From assembly GCF_001941965.1 (NCBI RefSeq), contig NZ_MKZO01000040.1, positions 1-48,795 on the forward strand: a stretch of 48,795 nucleotides of DNA. Reading direction: 5' to 3'. Below are positions 24,602-33,222 of this stretch, one piece after another; the stretch's first letter is position 1, and the number at the start of each line of letters is the position of its first letter. The notes below the pieces were generated by a model that worked only from the letters and a program-made list of their open reading frames with translations, ran no database searches and was not told where the DNA came from. This stretch comes from Pseudomonas putida (GTDB taxonomy: Bacteria > Pseudomonadota > Gammaproteobacteria > Pseudomonadales > Pseudomonadaceae). The position numbers were made by a program, and so were the translations under genes.

Positions 24602-25324
24602 TTACAGCACCTTGACCGCCCGCCCGATGAACTGGATCGGCCCGTTCGGCTTGCCCGTCGGCGAGCCCGTCGGGCCTTCGAGGGTCAATTCGAAGAGCTG
24701 GTTGTTCTCCAGCGGCGGCAGGGTTTCGAGCGGTACCTCGACGCGCTCGCCCGGCTTGATCAGGCCCAGCGAAACCGGACCACTCCAGCCATCGGCCTTG
24801 GTCCAGAACTGCAGGGTCTTGCCGGCCGGGACCTCGGCCACGCCCAGCGGGATAAGTTGGGCGCTGCGCGGGCTGCTGGCCTGGACCACCCAGCCTGGAG
24901 CCTGGTCCTGCGGGGCTACCAGCACCACCAGGTAGGTCGGCAGCGGTGCAGGCGTCCCGCGCAGCAGCAACACCGCCAGCACCAGGCTGGCCGCCAGCCC
25001 GGCCGCCGTGGTCCAGCGCCAGGGCGTGGCGCGCTGCCACCAACGGGAAGCAGCCACGCTGGCCACTACCGGTGCCGGCGAGAGGCCGTCAAGGCTGCGC
25101 TCGATCCGTTGCCACAGGTAATCCGAAGGCACTTGCGCTGGCGCCAACGCCTGCATCGACTGCAAACGTTGCTCCCAGGCATCCACCGCAGCACGCAGCG
25201 CCGGCTCGTGTTCCAGGCGGCGAGCCAAGGCCTGGCGCTGCTCGTACGGCAGCGTGCCGAGCACGTATTCGGCGGCCTGGGCGTCCAGGTCGTCGGCAGA
25301 TTGCTTGTCGTCGCCGCTTGTCAT
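24602..25324 (-). CDS. Anti-sigma factor, RskA family
   Basis: 240 aa. The N-terminal cytoplasmic anti-sigma domain (DDLDAQAAEYVLGTLPYEQRQALARRL) lacks a zinc-binding HxxxCxxC. One membrane helix lies at about 108-126 (AAGLAASLVLAVLLL), followed by a periplasmic RskA-type domain (VVQASSPRSAQLIPLGVAEVPAGKTLQFW). It should hold the ECF sigma factor encoded just upstream. The ATG overlaps the sigma stop (ATGA), indicating coupled translation. Start at 25324; an ATG nine nt earlier is possible. Confidence 0.87.
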   Translation of the reverse strand: MTSGDDKQSADDLDAQAAEYVLGTLPYEQRQALARRLEHEPALRAAVDAWEQRLQSMQALAPAQVPSDYLWQRIERSLDGLSPAPVVASVAASRWWQRATPWRWTTAAGLAASLVLAVLLLRGTPAPLPTYLVVLVAPQDQAPGWVVQASSPRSAQLIPLGVAEVPAGKTLQFWTKADGWSGPVSLGLIKPGERVEVPLETLPPLENNQLFELTLEGPTGSPTGKPNGPIQFIGRAVKVL

Positions 25325-25857
25325 CCCATGCACTCGCGCAAGGCAGCCAGGCTGCGTTTGACCCAGGCTTTCACCGTGCCCAGCGGACTATCGAGCCTGC
25401 GCGCGATTTCGCCGTGGGAATAACCATCGACATAAGCGTGCACCAGACATGCCCGCCGCACGGGCTCCAGCTGGTCCAGGCACTGGCTCAGGCGAGCGCC
25501 GTGCAACAGCCCGTCGAGCTCGTCAGTCTGGGCCAGTGCCGGCTCGCTGTGCTCGTCCAGTGCCACGTCCCGCTCCTGGCGGCGCAGGAAATCCAGGGCC
25601 AGGTGCCGGGTAATGCTGAACATCCAGCCGCGCCCGCTGCCCCGCGCCGGGTCGAAGGTCGCGGCGCGGGTCCAGATGCGGATGAACGCGTCGTGCACCA
25701 CGTCCTCGGCCAGGGCAGTGTCCTTGACCAGCCGCCGGGCCACGCCGAGCAGGCGCGGGCCCTCGACGTCATACAGGCGCCGCAGGGCCTGGCGGTCGCC
25801 GCGGGCGCAGGCCGCCAGGTGGTCTTCATAGTCGAACGCAGGTGCGGATAAAGTCAC
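25321..25857 (-). CDS. ECF-type sigma-70 family RNA polymerase sigma factor
   Basis: 178 aa with region 2 (VVHDAFIRIWTRAATFDPARGSGRGW, SITRHLALDFLRR) and region 4 (LEPVRRACLVHAYVDGYSHGEIARRLDSPLGTVKAWVKRSLAALRECM) and nothing else, so a minimal ECF sigma of the SigK/RskA-controlled kind. It is 68 bp behind the DUF3455 gene and overlaps the anti-sigma gene. The inducing signal is unknown; SigK-type systems often respond to redox or envelope stress. Confidence 0.9.
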   Translation of the reverse strand: MTLSAPAFDYEDHLAACARGDRQALRRLYDVEGPRLLGVARRLVKDTALAEDVVHDAFIRIWTRAATFDPARGSGRGWMFSITRHLALDFLRRQERDVALDEHSEPALAQTDELDGLLHGARLSQCLDQLEPVRRACLVHAYVDGYSHGEIARRLDSPLGTVKAWVKRSLAALRECMG

Positions 25858-25925
25858 AGGGTCTCGCCGTGGCTGGGGACTGGCTGACAGCAGCGTAGAC
25901 CAGCCCCCGGGCTGGCAGCGGCGAT

Positions 25926-26450
25926 TTACCGGGCGGTCCAGAAAATATAATCCGCCTGGTAGCTCACCACTTCGCGCTTGCCCTTGTCGGCCGTGGTGCA
26001 GGCGCTGCCCGGTGCAACCCCGCCTTTGAGCGCCGTGCGCTGGATATAGGTCACGCCGCTCATGGCGCCCTTGCCTTCGGCCGGGTTGGCCTTGACCAAC
26101 TGGTACGGCAGGTTGCCCGGGCTCGACGGCGCTACCGCCAGTTGCGTACCGGTGACTTTCGAACCGTCCTTGGCCTGCCAGGTGGCGGGTGGACCGAAGT
26201 AATCGCCTACGGCCTTGCCACTACGGTCGTTGAGTACCGCTTTCGGACCGACGAAGACCCACTCGGTCTGCCCCGGCATATTCGCCTTGTCGCGGCATTC
26301 GTAGGTGATTTCACCAACGCCCGTGGTTTCCAGGGCGACCTTGTGGCCGTCCGGCACCTTGATGCTGTCGGGCAGCGAGCTATTGGCGTGGGCGATGGAG
26401 CTGAACAACAGGGCGGCGAAGGCGAGTTCGAAGCGGGATTTGACGTTCAT
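25926..26450 (-). CDS. DUF3455 secreted protein
   Basis: 174 aa. The signal peptide ends SSIAHA. The mature part has the DUF3455 pattern LPDSIKVPDGHKVALETTGVGEITYECR near its start and YIQRTALKGGVAPGSACTTADKGKREVVSYQADYIFW at the end, with two Cys. The ATG at 26450 has GGAG 8 nt upstream; an ATG six nt earlier lies too close to the ribosome binding site. DUF3455 proteins are commonly encoded with ECF sigma/RskA pairs, so this is the likely target and first gene of the operon (mixed). Periplasmic or secreted; function unknown. Confidence 0.82.
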   Translation of the reverse strand: MNVKSRFELAFAALLFSSIAHANSSLPDSIKVPDGHKVALETTGVGEITYECRDKANMPGQTEWVFVGPKAVLNDRSGKAVGDYFGPPATWQAKDGSKVTGTQLAVAPSSPGNLPYQLVKANPAEGKGAMSGVTYIQRTALKGGVAPGSACTTADKGKREVVSYQADYIFWTAR

Positions 26451-26503
26451 GGGCATGACTCCAGTCAGGGGATCGGTTCGACAGCGCGACGGCTGCTGTC
26501 TGA

Positions 26504-26532
26504 ACTACCTGGCTGGAGGGCAAATGGATGCA
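26504..26532 (-). promoter_or_regulatory. Candidate ECF-sigma promoter of the DUF3455-sigma-anti-sigma operon
   Basis: On the minus strand TGCATCC, 16 nt, GGTAGT, placed about 55 nt before the DUF3455 start. The -35-like element resembles the CCATCC of SigK-dependent promoters. The -10 part is not a clear match, so this is a hypothesis for autoregulation. Confidence 0.35.
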
Positions 26533-26572
26533 GGCTGCTGAAAATAAATTTTCCGGCGGCCTGGCGGGCGGC

Positions 26573-26860
26573 TTAAAGGCCCAGTTCTTCCGGGGTCAGC
26601 ATGTCGGATTCGAAGGCGAGCCAGCCGTATTCCAGCTCGGCGTGGCCGTTGACGATCTCGCCGTAGTAGGTCAGGCCGTTGTCCAGGGTGACGCAGATAT
26701 GGGTGGGGTTTTCCGGGGCGGCCAGGGTGCCGTTGAAGTGGACCTTCTTCAGGGTTTCCGACACCGCCTCGAGGGAAACCTGCACACCGGTGTTCTCGAC
26801 GGCTTCGACGTCATCGCGCTGCTCGGCGCTGATGGTGACGGTGGCGGTGTATTTCTTCAT
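26573..26860 (-). CDS. Hypothetical protein, 95 aa
   Basis: Acidic small protein starting MKKYTATVTISAEQRDDVEAVENTG, with alternating beta-strand pattern and the C-terminal acidic ESDMLTPEELGL. No family is recognised. No signal peptide or membrane segment. GC3 is high and no other frame fits better. Divergent from the next plus-strand gene; the 154-bp gap between them shows no recognised site. Confidence 0.65.
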   Translation of the reverse strand: MKKYTATVTISAEQRDDVEAVENTGVQVSLEAVSETLKKVHFNGTLAAPENPTHICVTLDNGLTYYGEIVNGHAELEYGWLAFESDMLTPEELGL

Positions 26861-27014
26861 GCGTGACGACTCCGGGATCGGCGGGCGGGGAAAGGCGCAC
26901 AGGATAAGCCAGGACGCCGGTAAAAGCCCGCCCGGCCATCACGAAAACGAGCGCCGGGCGCCGCTCGCTGGTATCGTGCCCGGCTGAATCCGCACGACCG
27001 CAAAGGAGAAGACC

Positions 27015-27452
27015 TTGAGTGCCGAAGCGAAAATGACCGGTGACCTGTTCGAAGTCGACAAGCGCCTGAGCCTGAAGCCCGTGGTGGACTTCAACACCTA
27101 CCTGAGCAATGCCTTCGGCAACGGCCGTTGCGTTTGCGCGCGCTGCAAGGACAGCGCCAACGACGAAAGCGCCTACGCCTTCGCCCACAGTTTCGAATTC
27201 AACGGCATCCCGCTGCACCGGCGCTTTGCCGTGACCACGGCGGCGGATGTACTGGGCAACCTGAAAAAGGCCTGGCTGTCGTACAACAAGGAAGACATGC
27301 CGGCGACCGGGAGCCTGGACCTGGAGGCGGTGAAGGCCTTTGTCGAGCCGGGGCTGCACGTGCGGGTGAAGCCGCTGTTGCTGGCCAGCGGGTTGGTGAA
27401 GGAGCAGGCCGATGGGGGGCTGCAATTGATGGCTGACGGGGATTTTGTGTAG
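27015..27452 (+). CDS. Hypothetical protein, 145 aa, with CVCARC motif
   Basis: TTG start 6 nt after AAGGAG; an in-frame ATG 18 nt later (MTGDLF) has no such site. The N-terminal third holds a CVCARC motif (about residues 39-44), a possible metal or redox site. The rest is mixed alpha/beta with no recognised family. No signal peptide. A REPIN follows directly after the stop. Confidence 0.65.
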   Translation: MSAEAKMTGDLFEVDKRLSLKPVVDFNTYLSNAFGNGRCVCARCKDSANDESAYAFAHSFEFNGIPLHRRFAVTTAADVLGNLKKAWLSYNKEDMPATGSLDLEAVKAFVEPGLHVRVKPLLLASGLVKEQADGGLQLMADGDFV

Positions 27453-27458
27453 ATCCTG

Positions 27459-27536
27459 AGGGCCTCATCGCTGGCAAGCCAGCTCCCACAGGATCGCATA
27501 ACCTGTGGGAGCTGGCTTGCCAGCGATGAGGCCCTG
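27459..27536. repeat. REPIN between convergent genes
   Basis: Inverted REP pair with outer arms GAGGGCCTCATCGC / GCGATGAGGCCCT and a short central loop. It begins 7 nt after one stop and ends 6 nt before the ppnN stop, so it is placed to act as a bidirectional hairpin terminator. Confidence 0.9.
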
Positions 27537-27541
27537 AAAGG

Positions 27542-28915
27542 CTACGCCACTACCCGATAGCACGGCACATAAGCCGCCCCACCGGGCAACTTCATCCGGT
27601 GCTGCTCGACGAACGCCTGCAACAGCTTGTCCAGCGGCCCCATGATCTCGGCATCACCATGGATCTCGTACGGTCCATGTTCCTCGATCAGCCGAATCCC
27701 CTTGTCCTTCACGTTCCCCGCGACAATCCCGGAAAACGCCCGGCGCAGGTTCGCCGCCAGTTCATGGGGCGGCAGCGAGCGGCTCAGTTGCAGCGCCGAC
27801 ATGTTGGCGTGGGTCGGGTCGAACGGACGCTGGAAACCCTCTTCGATCTTCAGCAGCCAGTTGAAATGGAAGGCGTCGTTGCGCTCGCGACGGAACTGCT
27901 TCACTTCCTTCAGCGCCTCGGTCATCACCCGCGCCACCTGCACCGGGTCGTCGATGATGATCTGGTACAGGCTCTGCGCCGCTTCACCCAGGGTCGCGCC
28001 GATAAAGGCGTTCAACTGCTGCATGTACGGCTCGGCACTGCGCGGGCCGCTGAGGATCACCGGGAAGCGCAGGTCGTGGTTGTCCGGATGCATGAGGATG
28101 CCCAGCAGGTAGAGGAACTCCTCCGCCGTACCGGCGCCGCCCGGGAAGATGATGATGCCGTGGCCGACCCGGACGAAGGCTTCCAGGCGCTTCTCGATGT
28201 CCGGCAGGATCACCAGTTCGTTGACGATCGGGTTCGGCGCCTCGGCGGCGATGATCCCGGGTTCCGTCAGGCCCAGGTAGCGGCCGCTGCTCATGCGCTG
28301 CTTGGCATGGGCGATGGTCGCGCCCTTCATCGGGCCCTTCATCACGCCCGGGCCGCAGCCGGTGCAGATATCCAGCTTGCGCAGGCCCAGCTCGTGGCCG
28401 ACCTTCTTGGTGTACTGGTATTCCTCGCTACTGATTGAGTGCCCGCCCCAGCACACCACCAGCTTCGGATCGACGCCCGAACGCAGGGTGCGCGCATTGC
28501 GCAGGAGCTGGAAGACGTAGTCGGTGATGCCCTGGGAGCTGTCCAGGTCGATGTTCAGGCGGTCCAGCTCGCTTTCGGTGTAGACGATGTCACGCAGGGC
28601 GCTGAAGAGCATTTCCCGGGTGCTGGCGATCATTTCGCCATCGACGAAGGCGTCGGCCGGGGCATTCAGCAGTTCCAGGCGCACGCCGCGGTCCTGCTGG
28701 TGGAAACGGACCTCGAAGTCCTTGTAGGCATCGAGGATGGTCTTGGCATTGTCGACATGGGCGCCGGTGTTGAGGATGGCCAGGGCGCACTGGCGGAAAA
28801 GGCTGTACATGGAGCCCGAGCCGGCCTGGCTCAGTTGCTGGACTTCACGTTGGGAAAGCGTCTCCAGGCTACCCTTGGGGGCGACCGAAGCATTGATTAC
28901 CTGTCTTTGGGTCAT
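27542..28915 (-). CDS. ppnN: Pyrimidine/purine nucleotide 5'-monophosphate nucleosidase (PpnN/YgdH)
   Basis: 457 aa, aligning along its whole length with E. coli PpnN (about 454 aa). It splits nucleoside monophosphates into base and ribose-5-phosphate and in E. coli is stimulated by (p)ppGpp. The LOG-type motif PGGAGTAEEFLYLLG is present, as are the family blocks VVCWGGHSIS, CTGCGPGVMKGPMKGA and RRAFSGIVAGNVK, and the C-terminal end PGGAAYVPCY. Start at 28915 (MTQRQV); an ATG 12 nt upstream is possible. Single gene; the 164-bp gap to the next gene shows nothing recognised. Confidence 0.93.
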   Translation of the reverse strand: MTQRQVINASVAPKGSLETLSQREVQQLSQAGSGSMYSLFRQCALAILNTGAHVDNAKTILDAYKDFEVRFHQQDRGVRLELLNAPADAFVDGEMIASTREMLFSALRDIVYTESELDRLNIDLDSSQGITDYVFQLLRNARTLRSGVDPKLVVCWGGHSISSEEYQYTKKVGHELGLRKLDICTGCGPGVMKGPMKGATIAHAKQRMSSGRYLGLTEPGIIAAEAPNPIVNELVILPDIEKRLEAFVRVGHGIIIFPGGAGTAEEFLYLLGILMHPDNHDLRFPVILSGPRSAEPYMQQLNAFIGATLGEAAQSLYQIIIDDPVQVARVMTEALKEVKQFRRERNDAFHFNWLLKIEEGFQRPFDPTHANMSALQLSRSLPPHELAANLRRAFSGIVAGNVKDKGIRLIEEHGPYEIHGDAEIMGPLDKLLQAFVEQHRMKLPGGAAYVPCYRVVA

Positions 28916-29079
28916 TCTGGATTCCATGCTGTTCGGTGCCTGCGAACCACTGTGGCACCGCTGTTGTGAACACCGCACGCGCGGGTCTTGCACCTGTTTG
29001 TAACAGGTGCCCCGGCATGAGGCAAACACCGCCGGGGTTCACTGAGTATGGACGCTTCCCAAGACTTGTCGTTCCGTGC

Positions 29080-30273
29080 TCAGGCCCTGTGCCTGACACC
29101 TCGGGCGATCATTGCGTAGCACGCCAGGCAACCCAGCCCGGCCACGGCCAGGGTCAGGCACATCGGCCGTGGCGTACCGTCGGCCAGGGCACTCACTGCG
29201 GCGGAAAACAGCGCGCCCAGGGCGAACTGGCAAGCCACCGCCAACCCGGCCGCCGCGCCCGCCTGACGCGGGAACAGGGCCAGCAGACTGGCCACGCAGT
29301 TGGCGCCGAGCAAACCGGTGACGCTGACGTAGAGCACCACCCAGGTGACGATCAGCGCCAGCCCGCCCCAGCCACTCAAGCCGGTCACCAGCAGCCCGAA
29401 CGCCGCCAGCCCGGCCAGCCCTGCGCCTACCGCGAGCATGCGCAGCGGGCCGAGGCGGCTGACCAGGCGGGCATTGATCAGGGTCATCAGGATGATCCCA
29501 AACACATTCAGGCCGAACAGCCAGGCATAGCCGCGCGGCGATACGCCGAAGAACTCCATGTAGACGAAGGGCGAGGCGGTGATGAAGGCGAACATGCCGC
29601 CGAAGGCCAGGCCCATGCACAGGATGTAGCCCAGCGCCAGCGGCTGCGTGGCGATATGCCAATAGGCAAGGAAGACCTTGGCCAGGGACTCGCCGCGCTG
29701 GTCCGGTGCGTGGGTTTCACCGATTTTCCACGCCGCGGCGACCAGGCACAGGGTGCCGAACAGCAGCAGGCCGAGGAACACCGTGCGCCAGCCGCCCATG
29801 TCCATCAGCACGCTGCCCAGCAGCGGCGCGACCAGGGTGGCGAGCATGGTCACCAGGTGCATCAGCGACAGCACTTTCGCCGCTTCGGCCAGGGCGAACA
29901 GGTCACGCACGATGGCCCGCGCCAATACCGCTGCCGCCGCGCCGCCGAGGGCCTGGAAAAAGCGCCAGGTCACCAGTTGCTCCACGGAGCCAGCGAAAAT
30001 GCAGCCCAGGGTTGCCACCAGGTACAGGCCCATGCCGCCAAGCAACAGCGGGCGCCGGCCATAGCGGTCGGACAGCGGCCCGTAGACCAGCATGCCCAGG
30101 CACAGGCCGACCAGGAACAGGCTGATGGTCAGTTGCACGCTGGCGGAACTGGCCTGCAGGTCGCTGGCGATCAGCGGCAGGCTGGGCAGGTAGGTGTCGA
30201 TGGACAGTGGCGCAAAGGCCACCAGGGCGGCGAGCAGGACGATCAGGCGCGCCGGGTTGGAAGGTCGGGTCAT
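29080..30273 (-). CDS. Bcr/CflA family multidrug efflux MFS transporter
   Basis: 397 aa with 12 hydrophobic segments. The Bcr/CflA signature PLSIDTYLPSLPLIASDLQASSASVQLTIS at the N-terminus and GPLSDRYGRRP between helices 2 and 3 place it in the drug:H+ antiporter 12-TMS group. The drug or natural substrate is unknown. Divergent from an OprD-family porin gene with a shared AT-rich promoter region. Confidence 0.88.
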   Translation of the reverse strand: MTRPSNPARLIVLLAALVAFAPLSIDTYLPSLPLIASDLQASSASVQLTISLFLVGLCLGMLVYGPLSDRYGRRPLLLGGMGLYLVATLGCIFAGSVEQLVTWRFFQALGGAAAAVLARAIVRDLFALAEAAKVLSLMHLVTMLATLVAPLLGSVLMDMGGWRTVFLGLLLFGTLCLVAAAWKIGETHAPDQRGESLAKVFLAYWHIATQPLALGYILCMGLAFGGMFAFITASPFVYMEFFGVSPRGYAWLFGLNVFGIILMTLINARLVSRLGPLRMLAVGAGLAGLAAFGLLVTGLSGWGGLALIVTWVVLYVSVTGLLGANCVASLLALFPRQAGAAAGLAVACQFALGALFSAAVSALADGTPRPMCLTLAVAGLGCLACYAMIARGVRHRA

Positions 30274-30294
30274 CAGGGCTCCGCGAGCAGGACA

Positions 30295-30367
30295 TAACGT
30301 TAATATCTTAATTTTATCTGCAAGCTTACCTAAAGGGTTTCACGCAACAAAAGATAACATGTTAACT
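30295..30367. promoter_or_regulatory. Shared AT-rich promoter region with palindromic sites (MFS / OprD)
   Basis: In an otherwise GC-rich window this stretch is AT-rich. It holds TAACGTTA (30295-30302) and the near-perfect palindrome GATAACATGTTAAC (30354-30367). For the porin, TTCACG (30340-30345) and a 17-nt spacer lead to TTAACT, so the second palindrome would overlap the -10 region. The regulator is not recognised. Confidence 0.4.
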
Positions 30368-30422
30368 ATAGCGCGAGCCCATCACGGGCCAGACCACAAA
30401 AAGAACAAAAGGTATGCCATCG

Positions 30423-31679
30423 ATGTCTCTTTCCCGTCGCCACTGCGCGGCTGCTGCCGGCCTGTGCAGCGCCCTCGCCCCGTTTCTCGCCCACGCCGAT
30501 TTCATCAAGGACAGCAAGGGCAGCCTGGAAGCCCGCAACTTCTACTTCAGCCGTGATTTCCGCCAGGACAACGCACCGCAGAGCCAGGCCCGGGAATGGG
30601 CGCAGGGCTTCATCCTGCGCCTGGAATCCGGGTTTACCGAAGGCACGCTGGGCTTCGGTGTCGATGCCCTTGGCGAGTTGGGCGTCAAGCTCGACTCCAG
30701 CCGCGATCGCCGTGGCACCGGCCTGCTGCCCTACGGCGCCAGCCAGGAGCCGGTGGACGACTTCAGCGAACTGGGCCTGACCGCCAAGGCGCGGATCAGC
30801 AAGACCACCCTCAAGCTCGGCACCCTGCAACCCGCGTTGCCGGTGGCGGCGATCAACGATGTGCGCCTGCTGCCGTCCACCTACAGCGGCGGCCTGCTGA
30901 ATTCCCAGGACATCGACGGCCTGACCTTCAACCTCGGGCGCCTGGACAAGCAGAACCTGCGCGATTCCTCCAGCAACGACGAAATGAGCTACGCCGGGGT
31001 GGAAAGCAGCCACCTGGACCTCGCGGGCGGCACCTATGCGCTCACCCAGCATCTGGCGCTGAGTTACTACTACGCCGACATGCAGGACATCTACCGCCAG
31101 CACTACGCCGGGCTGGTGCATGACCTGCCGCTCGGCGACGGGGTCAGCCTGCGCAGCGACCTGCGCTACTTCGACACCCGGGAAAGCGGCCACGACGCCC
31201 TGCGTTCGGCGAACCGGGTGGATGGCGGGAAGATCGACAACCGCTTCTTCAACGGCATGCTGACCCTGGGTGTCGGTGCGCATAAATTCGGCCTGGGTTA
31301 CCAGAACCTCTCCGGCGACGGTGATTTCGCCTACCCGGGGCTGGATCCCTACTCGGTGAACCTGGTCACGGTGAACGTGTTCACCAAGGCCGAGACCGAT
31401 GCCTGGCAGGCCCGTTATGACTACAACTTCGCCAGCTTCGGCTTGCCGGGGCTGAGCTTCATGACCCGCTATGTGAACGGCAAGCACATCGAGACGGCGA
31501 CGGTCAGCGGCGGCAAGGAATGGGAACGGGACACCGATATCGCCTATGTGGTGCAGAGCGGGCCGTTGAAGAATTTCAGCGTGCGCTTGAGGAATGCGAC
31601 GTTTCGCTCCAGTGGCGGGTTGACGACGGATATCGATGAGAACCGCTTGATTCTCGGGTATACCGTGGCGCTGTGGTGA
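30423..31679 (+). CDS. OprD family outer-membrane porin
   Basis: 418 aa. The signal peptide ends FLAHA, and the mature protein opens DFIKDSKGSLEARNFYFSRDF, the standard OprD family start. The barrel features follow (NSQDIDGLTFNLGRLDKQNLRDSSSNDE, an eyelet-like segment) and the last residue is an aromatic Trp. The family takes up amino acids, peptides or aromatic acids. The start at 30423 is preferred over 30414 because AAGG is 10 nt away instead of 1-2. The next MFS gene on the same strand is separated by a REPIN, so the substrate could be shared, but this is not shown. Confidence 0.9.
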   Translation: MSLSRRHCAAAAGLCSALAPFLAHADFIKDSKGSLEARNFYFSRDFRQDNAPQSQAREWAQGFILRLESGFTEGTLGFGVDALGELGVKLDSSRDRRGTGLLPYGASQEPVDDFSELGLTAKARISKTTLKLGTLQPALPVAAINDVRLLPSTYSGGLLNSQDIDGLTFNLGRLDKQNLRDSSSNDEMSYAGVESSHLDLAGGTYALTQHLALSYYYADMQDIYRQHYAGLVHDLPLGDGVSLRSDLRYFDTRESGHDALRSANRVDGGKIDNRFFNGMLTLGVGAHKFGLGYQNLSGDGDFAYPGLDPYSVNLVTVNVFTKAETDAWQARYDYNFASFGLPGLSFMTRYVNGKHIETATVSGGKEWERDTDIAYVVQSGPLKNFSVRLRNATFRSSGGLTTDIDENRLILGYTVALW

Positions 31680-31752
31680 GGACAGAAAAAACGTAAATAC
31701 GGGTTTTATCTTCAAGAAATGTTTCAGGGCGGGGCACAATGGTCGGCCTTTC

Positions 31753-31828
31753 GGGCCCTATCGCTGGCAAGCCAGCTCCCACAGGTTATGCGATCCCTGT
31801 GGGAGCTGGTTTGCCAGCGATGAGGCCC
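31753..31828. repeat. REPIN
   Basis: Inverted REP pair of the main family (one arm carries GCTGGTTTGCC) between the porin and the MFS gene. It ends about 29 nt before the MFS start. Confidence 0.9.
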
Positions 31829-31857
31829 TGAAGAACACCACAAAAACAGGACCTCTT

Positions 31858-33039
31858 ATGACCAAAGCCCAGGTAGCCCCTGCCTTCGACCTGCGCCCCC
31901 TGCTCTTCGCCCACATGGCCTGCACCATCGCCATGATGGCCTTCGTCTCGCTGATCGGCCCCATCGCCCGGGTCTTGCAACTGGCCCCCTGGCAGGCCGG
32001 TGCCGCCATGACCGTCTCCGGGGTGATCTGGATGCTCCTGGCCCGCCCCTGGGGCCGCGCCAGCGACCGCTACGGCCGGCGCCGCATCCTGCTGCTCGGT
32101 GCCGGCGGCTTCACCCTCGCCTATTGGGCCCTGTGCCTGTTCATCGACGGCGCCTTGCGCTGGCTGCCGCCGGCGTCCATCGCTTTCGTCGGGATGATGA
32201 TCGGCCGCGGCGCCATCGGCGCGTTCTATGCTGCGCTGCCGGTGGGCAGCAATGCGCTGATCGCCGATAACGTCGAACCGGCCAACCGTGCCAAGGCCAT
32301 GGCCTCACTGGGTGCTGCCAACGCCGTGGGCCTGGTGCTCGGCCCGGCCCTGGCCGCCCTGCTCGCCCGCTTCAGCCTGAGCCTGCCGATGTATGCCCTG
32401 GCAATCCTGCCGCTGCTGGCCCTGCTGGTGCTGCGCCACAAGCTGGTGCGCCAGGAACTGCACCTGGCCCAGCCACCACGCCCGGTACGGCTGAGCGACC
32501 CGCGCCTGCGCCGGCCGCTGGCGGTGGCCTTCGTCGCCATGCTCTGCGTGTCCCTGGCGCAGATCACCGTCGGCTTCTTCGCCCTCGACCGCCTCGGCCT
32601 GGAACCGGGCGCAGCGGCCCAGGCGGCGGGGATCGCCCTGACCATGGTCGGCGTGGCGCTGATCTTCTCCCAGTTGCTGGTGCGCAAGCTGCAATGGCCG
32701 CCGCTGCGGATGATCCGCGTGGGGGCCTGTGTCGGCGCGCTGGGCTTCGTGGTCAGTGCCTTTGCCGTGGACAGCCTGATGCTTTCGGCCGGCTTCTTCA
32801 TCTGCGCCGGCGGCATGGGCTGGATCTTCCCGGCCTTCGCGGCGCTGGCGGCGAATGCGGTGGAAGCCTCGGAACAGGGCGCTACCGCCGGGTCGATCGG
32901 CGCGATGCAAGGGCTCGGGGTGGTGATCGGGCCGCTGGCCGGGACCTTGATCTACAGCCTGGATGCCCGGCTGCCGTGGCTGGTGGCGGCGGGGTTGTTG
33001 TTGCTGATCGGCCTCTGGACTACCTCGAAAGAGAAGTGA
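31858..33039 (+). CDS. MFS transporter
   Basis: 393 aa with 12 hydrophobic segments and the MFS loop motif GRASDRYGRRR between helices 2 and 3. The 6+6 arrangement is visible, with a cytoplasmic loop near residues 190-220. It resembles drug/siderophore exporters of the TCR type, but the substrate is unknown. Downstream of an OprD porin; a REPIN on each side isolates it. Confidence 0.83.
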   Translation: MTKAQVAPAFDLRPLLFAHMACTIAMMAFVSLIGPIARVLQLAPWQAGAAMTVSGVIWMLLARPWGRASDRYGRRRILLLGAGGFTLAYWALCLFIDGALRWLPPASIAFVGMMIGRGAIGAFYAALPVGSNALIADNVEPANRAKAMASLGAANAVGLVLGPALAALLARFSLSLPMYALAILPLLALLVLRHKLVRQELHLAQPPRPVRLSDPRLRRPLAVAFVAMLCVSLAQITVGFFALDRLGLEPGAAAQAAGIALTMVGVALIFSQLLVRKLQWPPLRMIRVGACVGALGFVVSAFAVDSLMLSAGFFICAGGMGWIFPAFAALAANAVEASEQGATAGSIGAMQGLGVVIGPLAGTLIYSLDARLPWLVAAGLLLLIGLWTTSKEK

Positions 33040-33040
33040 C

Positions 33041-33135
33041 CTTTCGGGCCTCATCGCTGGCAAGCCAGCTCCCACAAAGTCCGCGGTGCACTCGGTCCCT
33101 GTGGGAGCTGGCTTGCCAGCGATGAGGCCCGAAAG
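33041..33135. repeat. REPIN with extended outer arms
   Basis: The outer arms CTTTCGGGCC and GGCCCGAAAG continue the pairing of the REP sequences to the very ends. It begins 2 nt after the MFS stop, so it probably doubles as its terminator. Confidence 0.9.
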
Positions 33136-33222
33136 AACAGCAGGGAAATCCAGCCCCGACACACCCCCGCCGAGTGTGTTTTAATGCGTCGCCCATTTTT
33201 TCTTCTCAACACCAAGGCGGCT

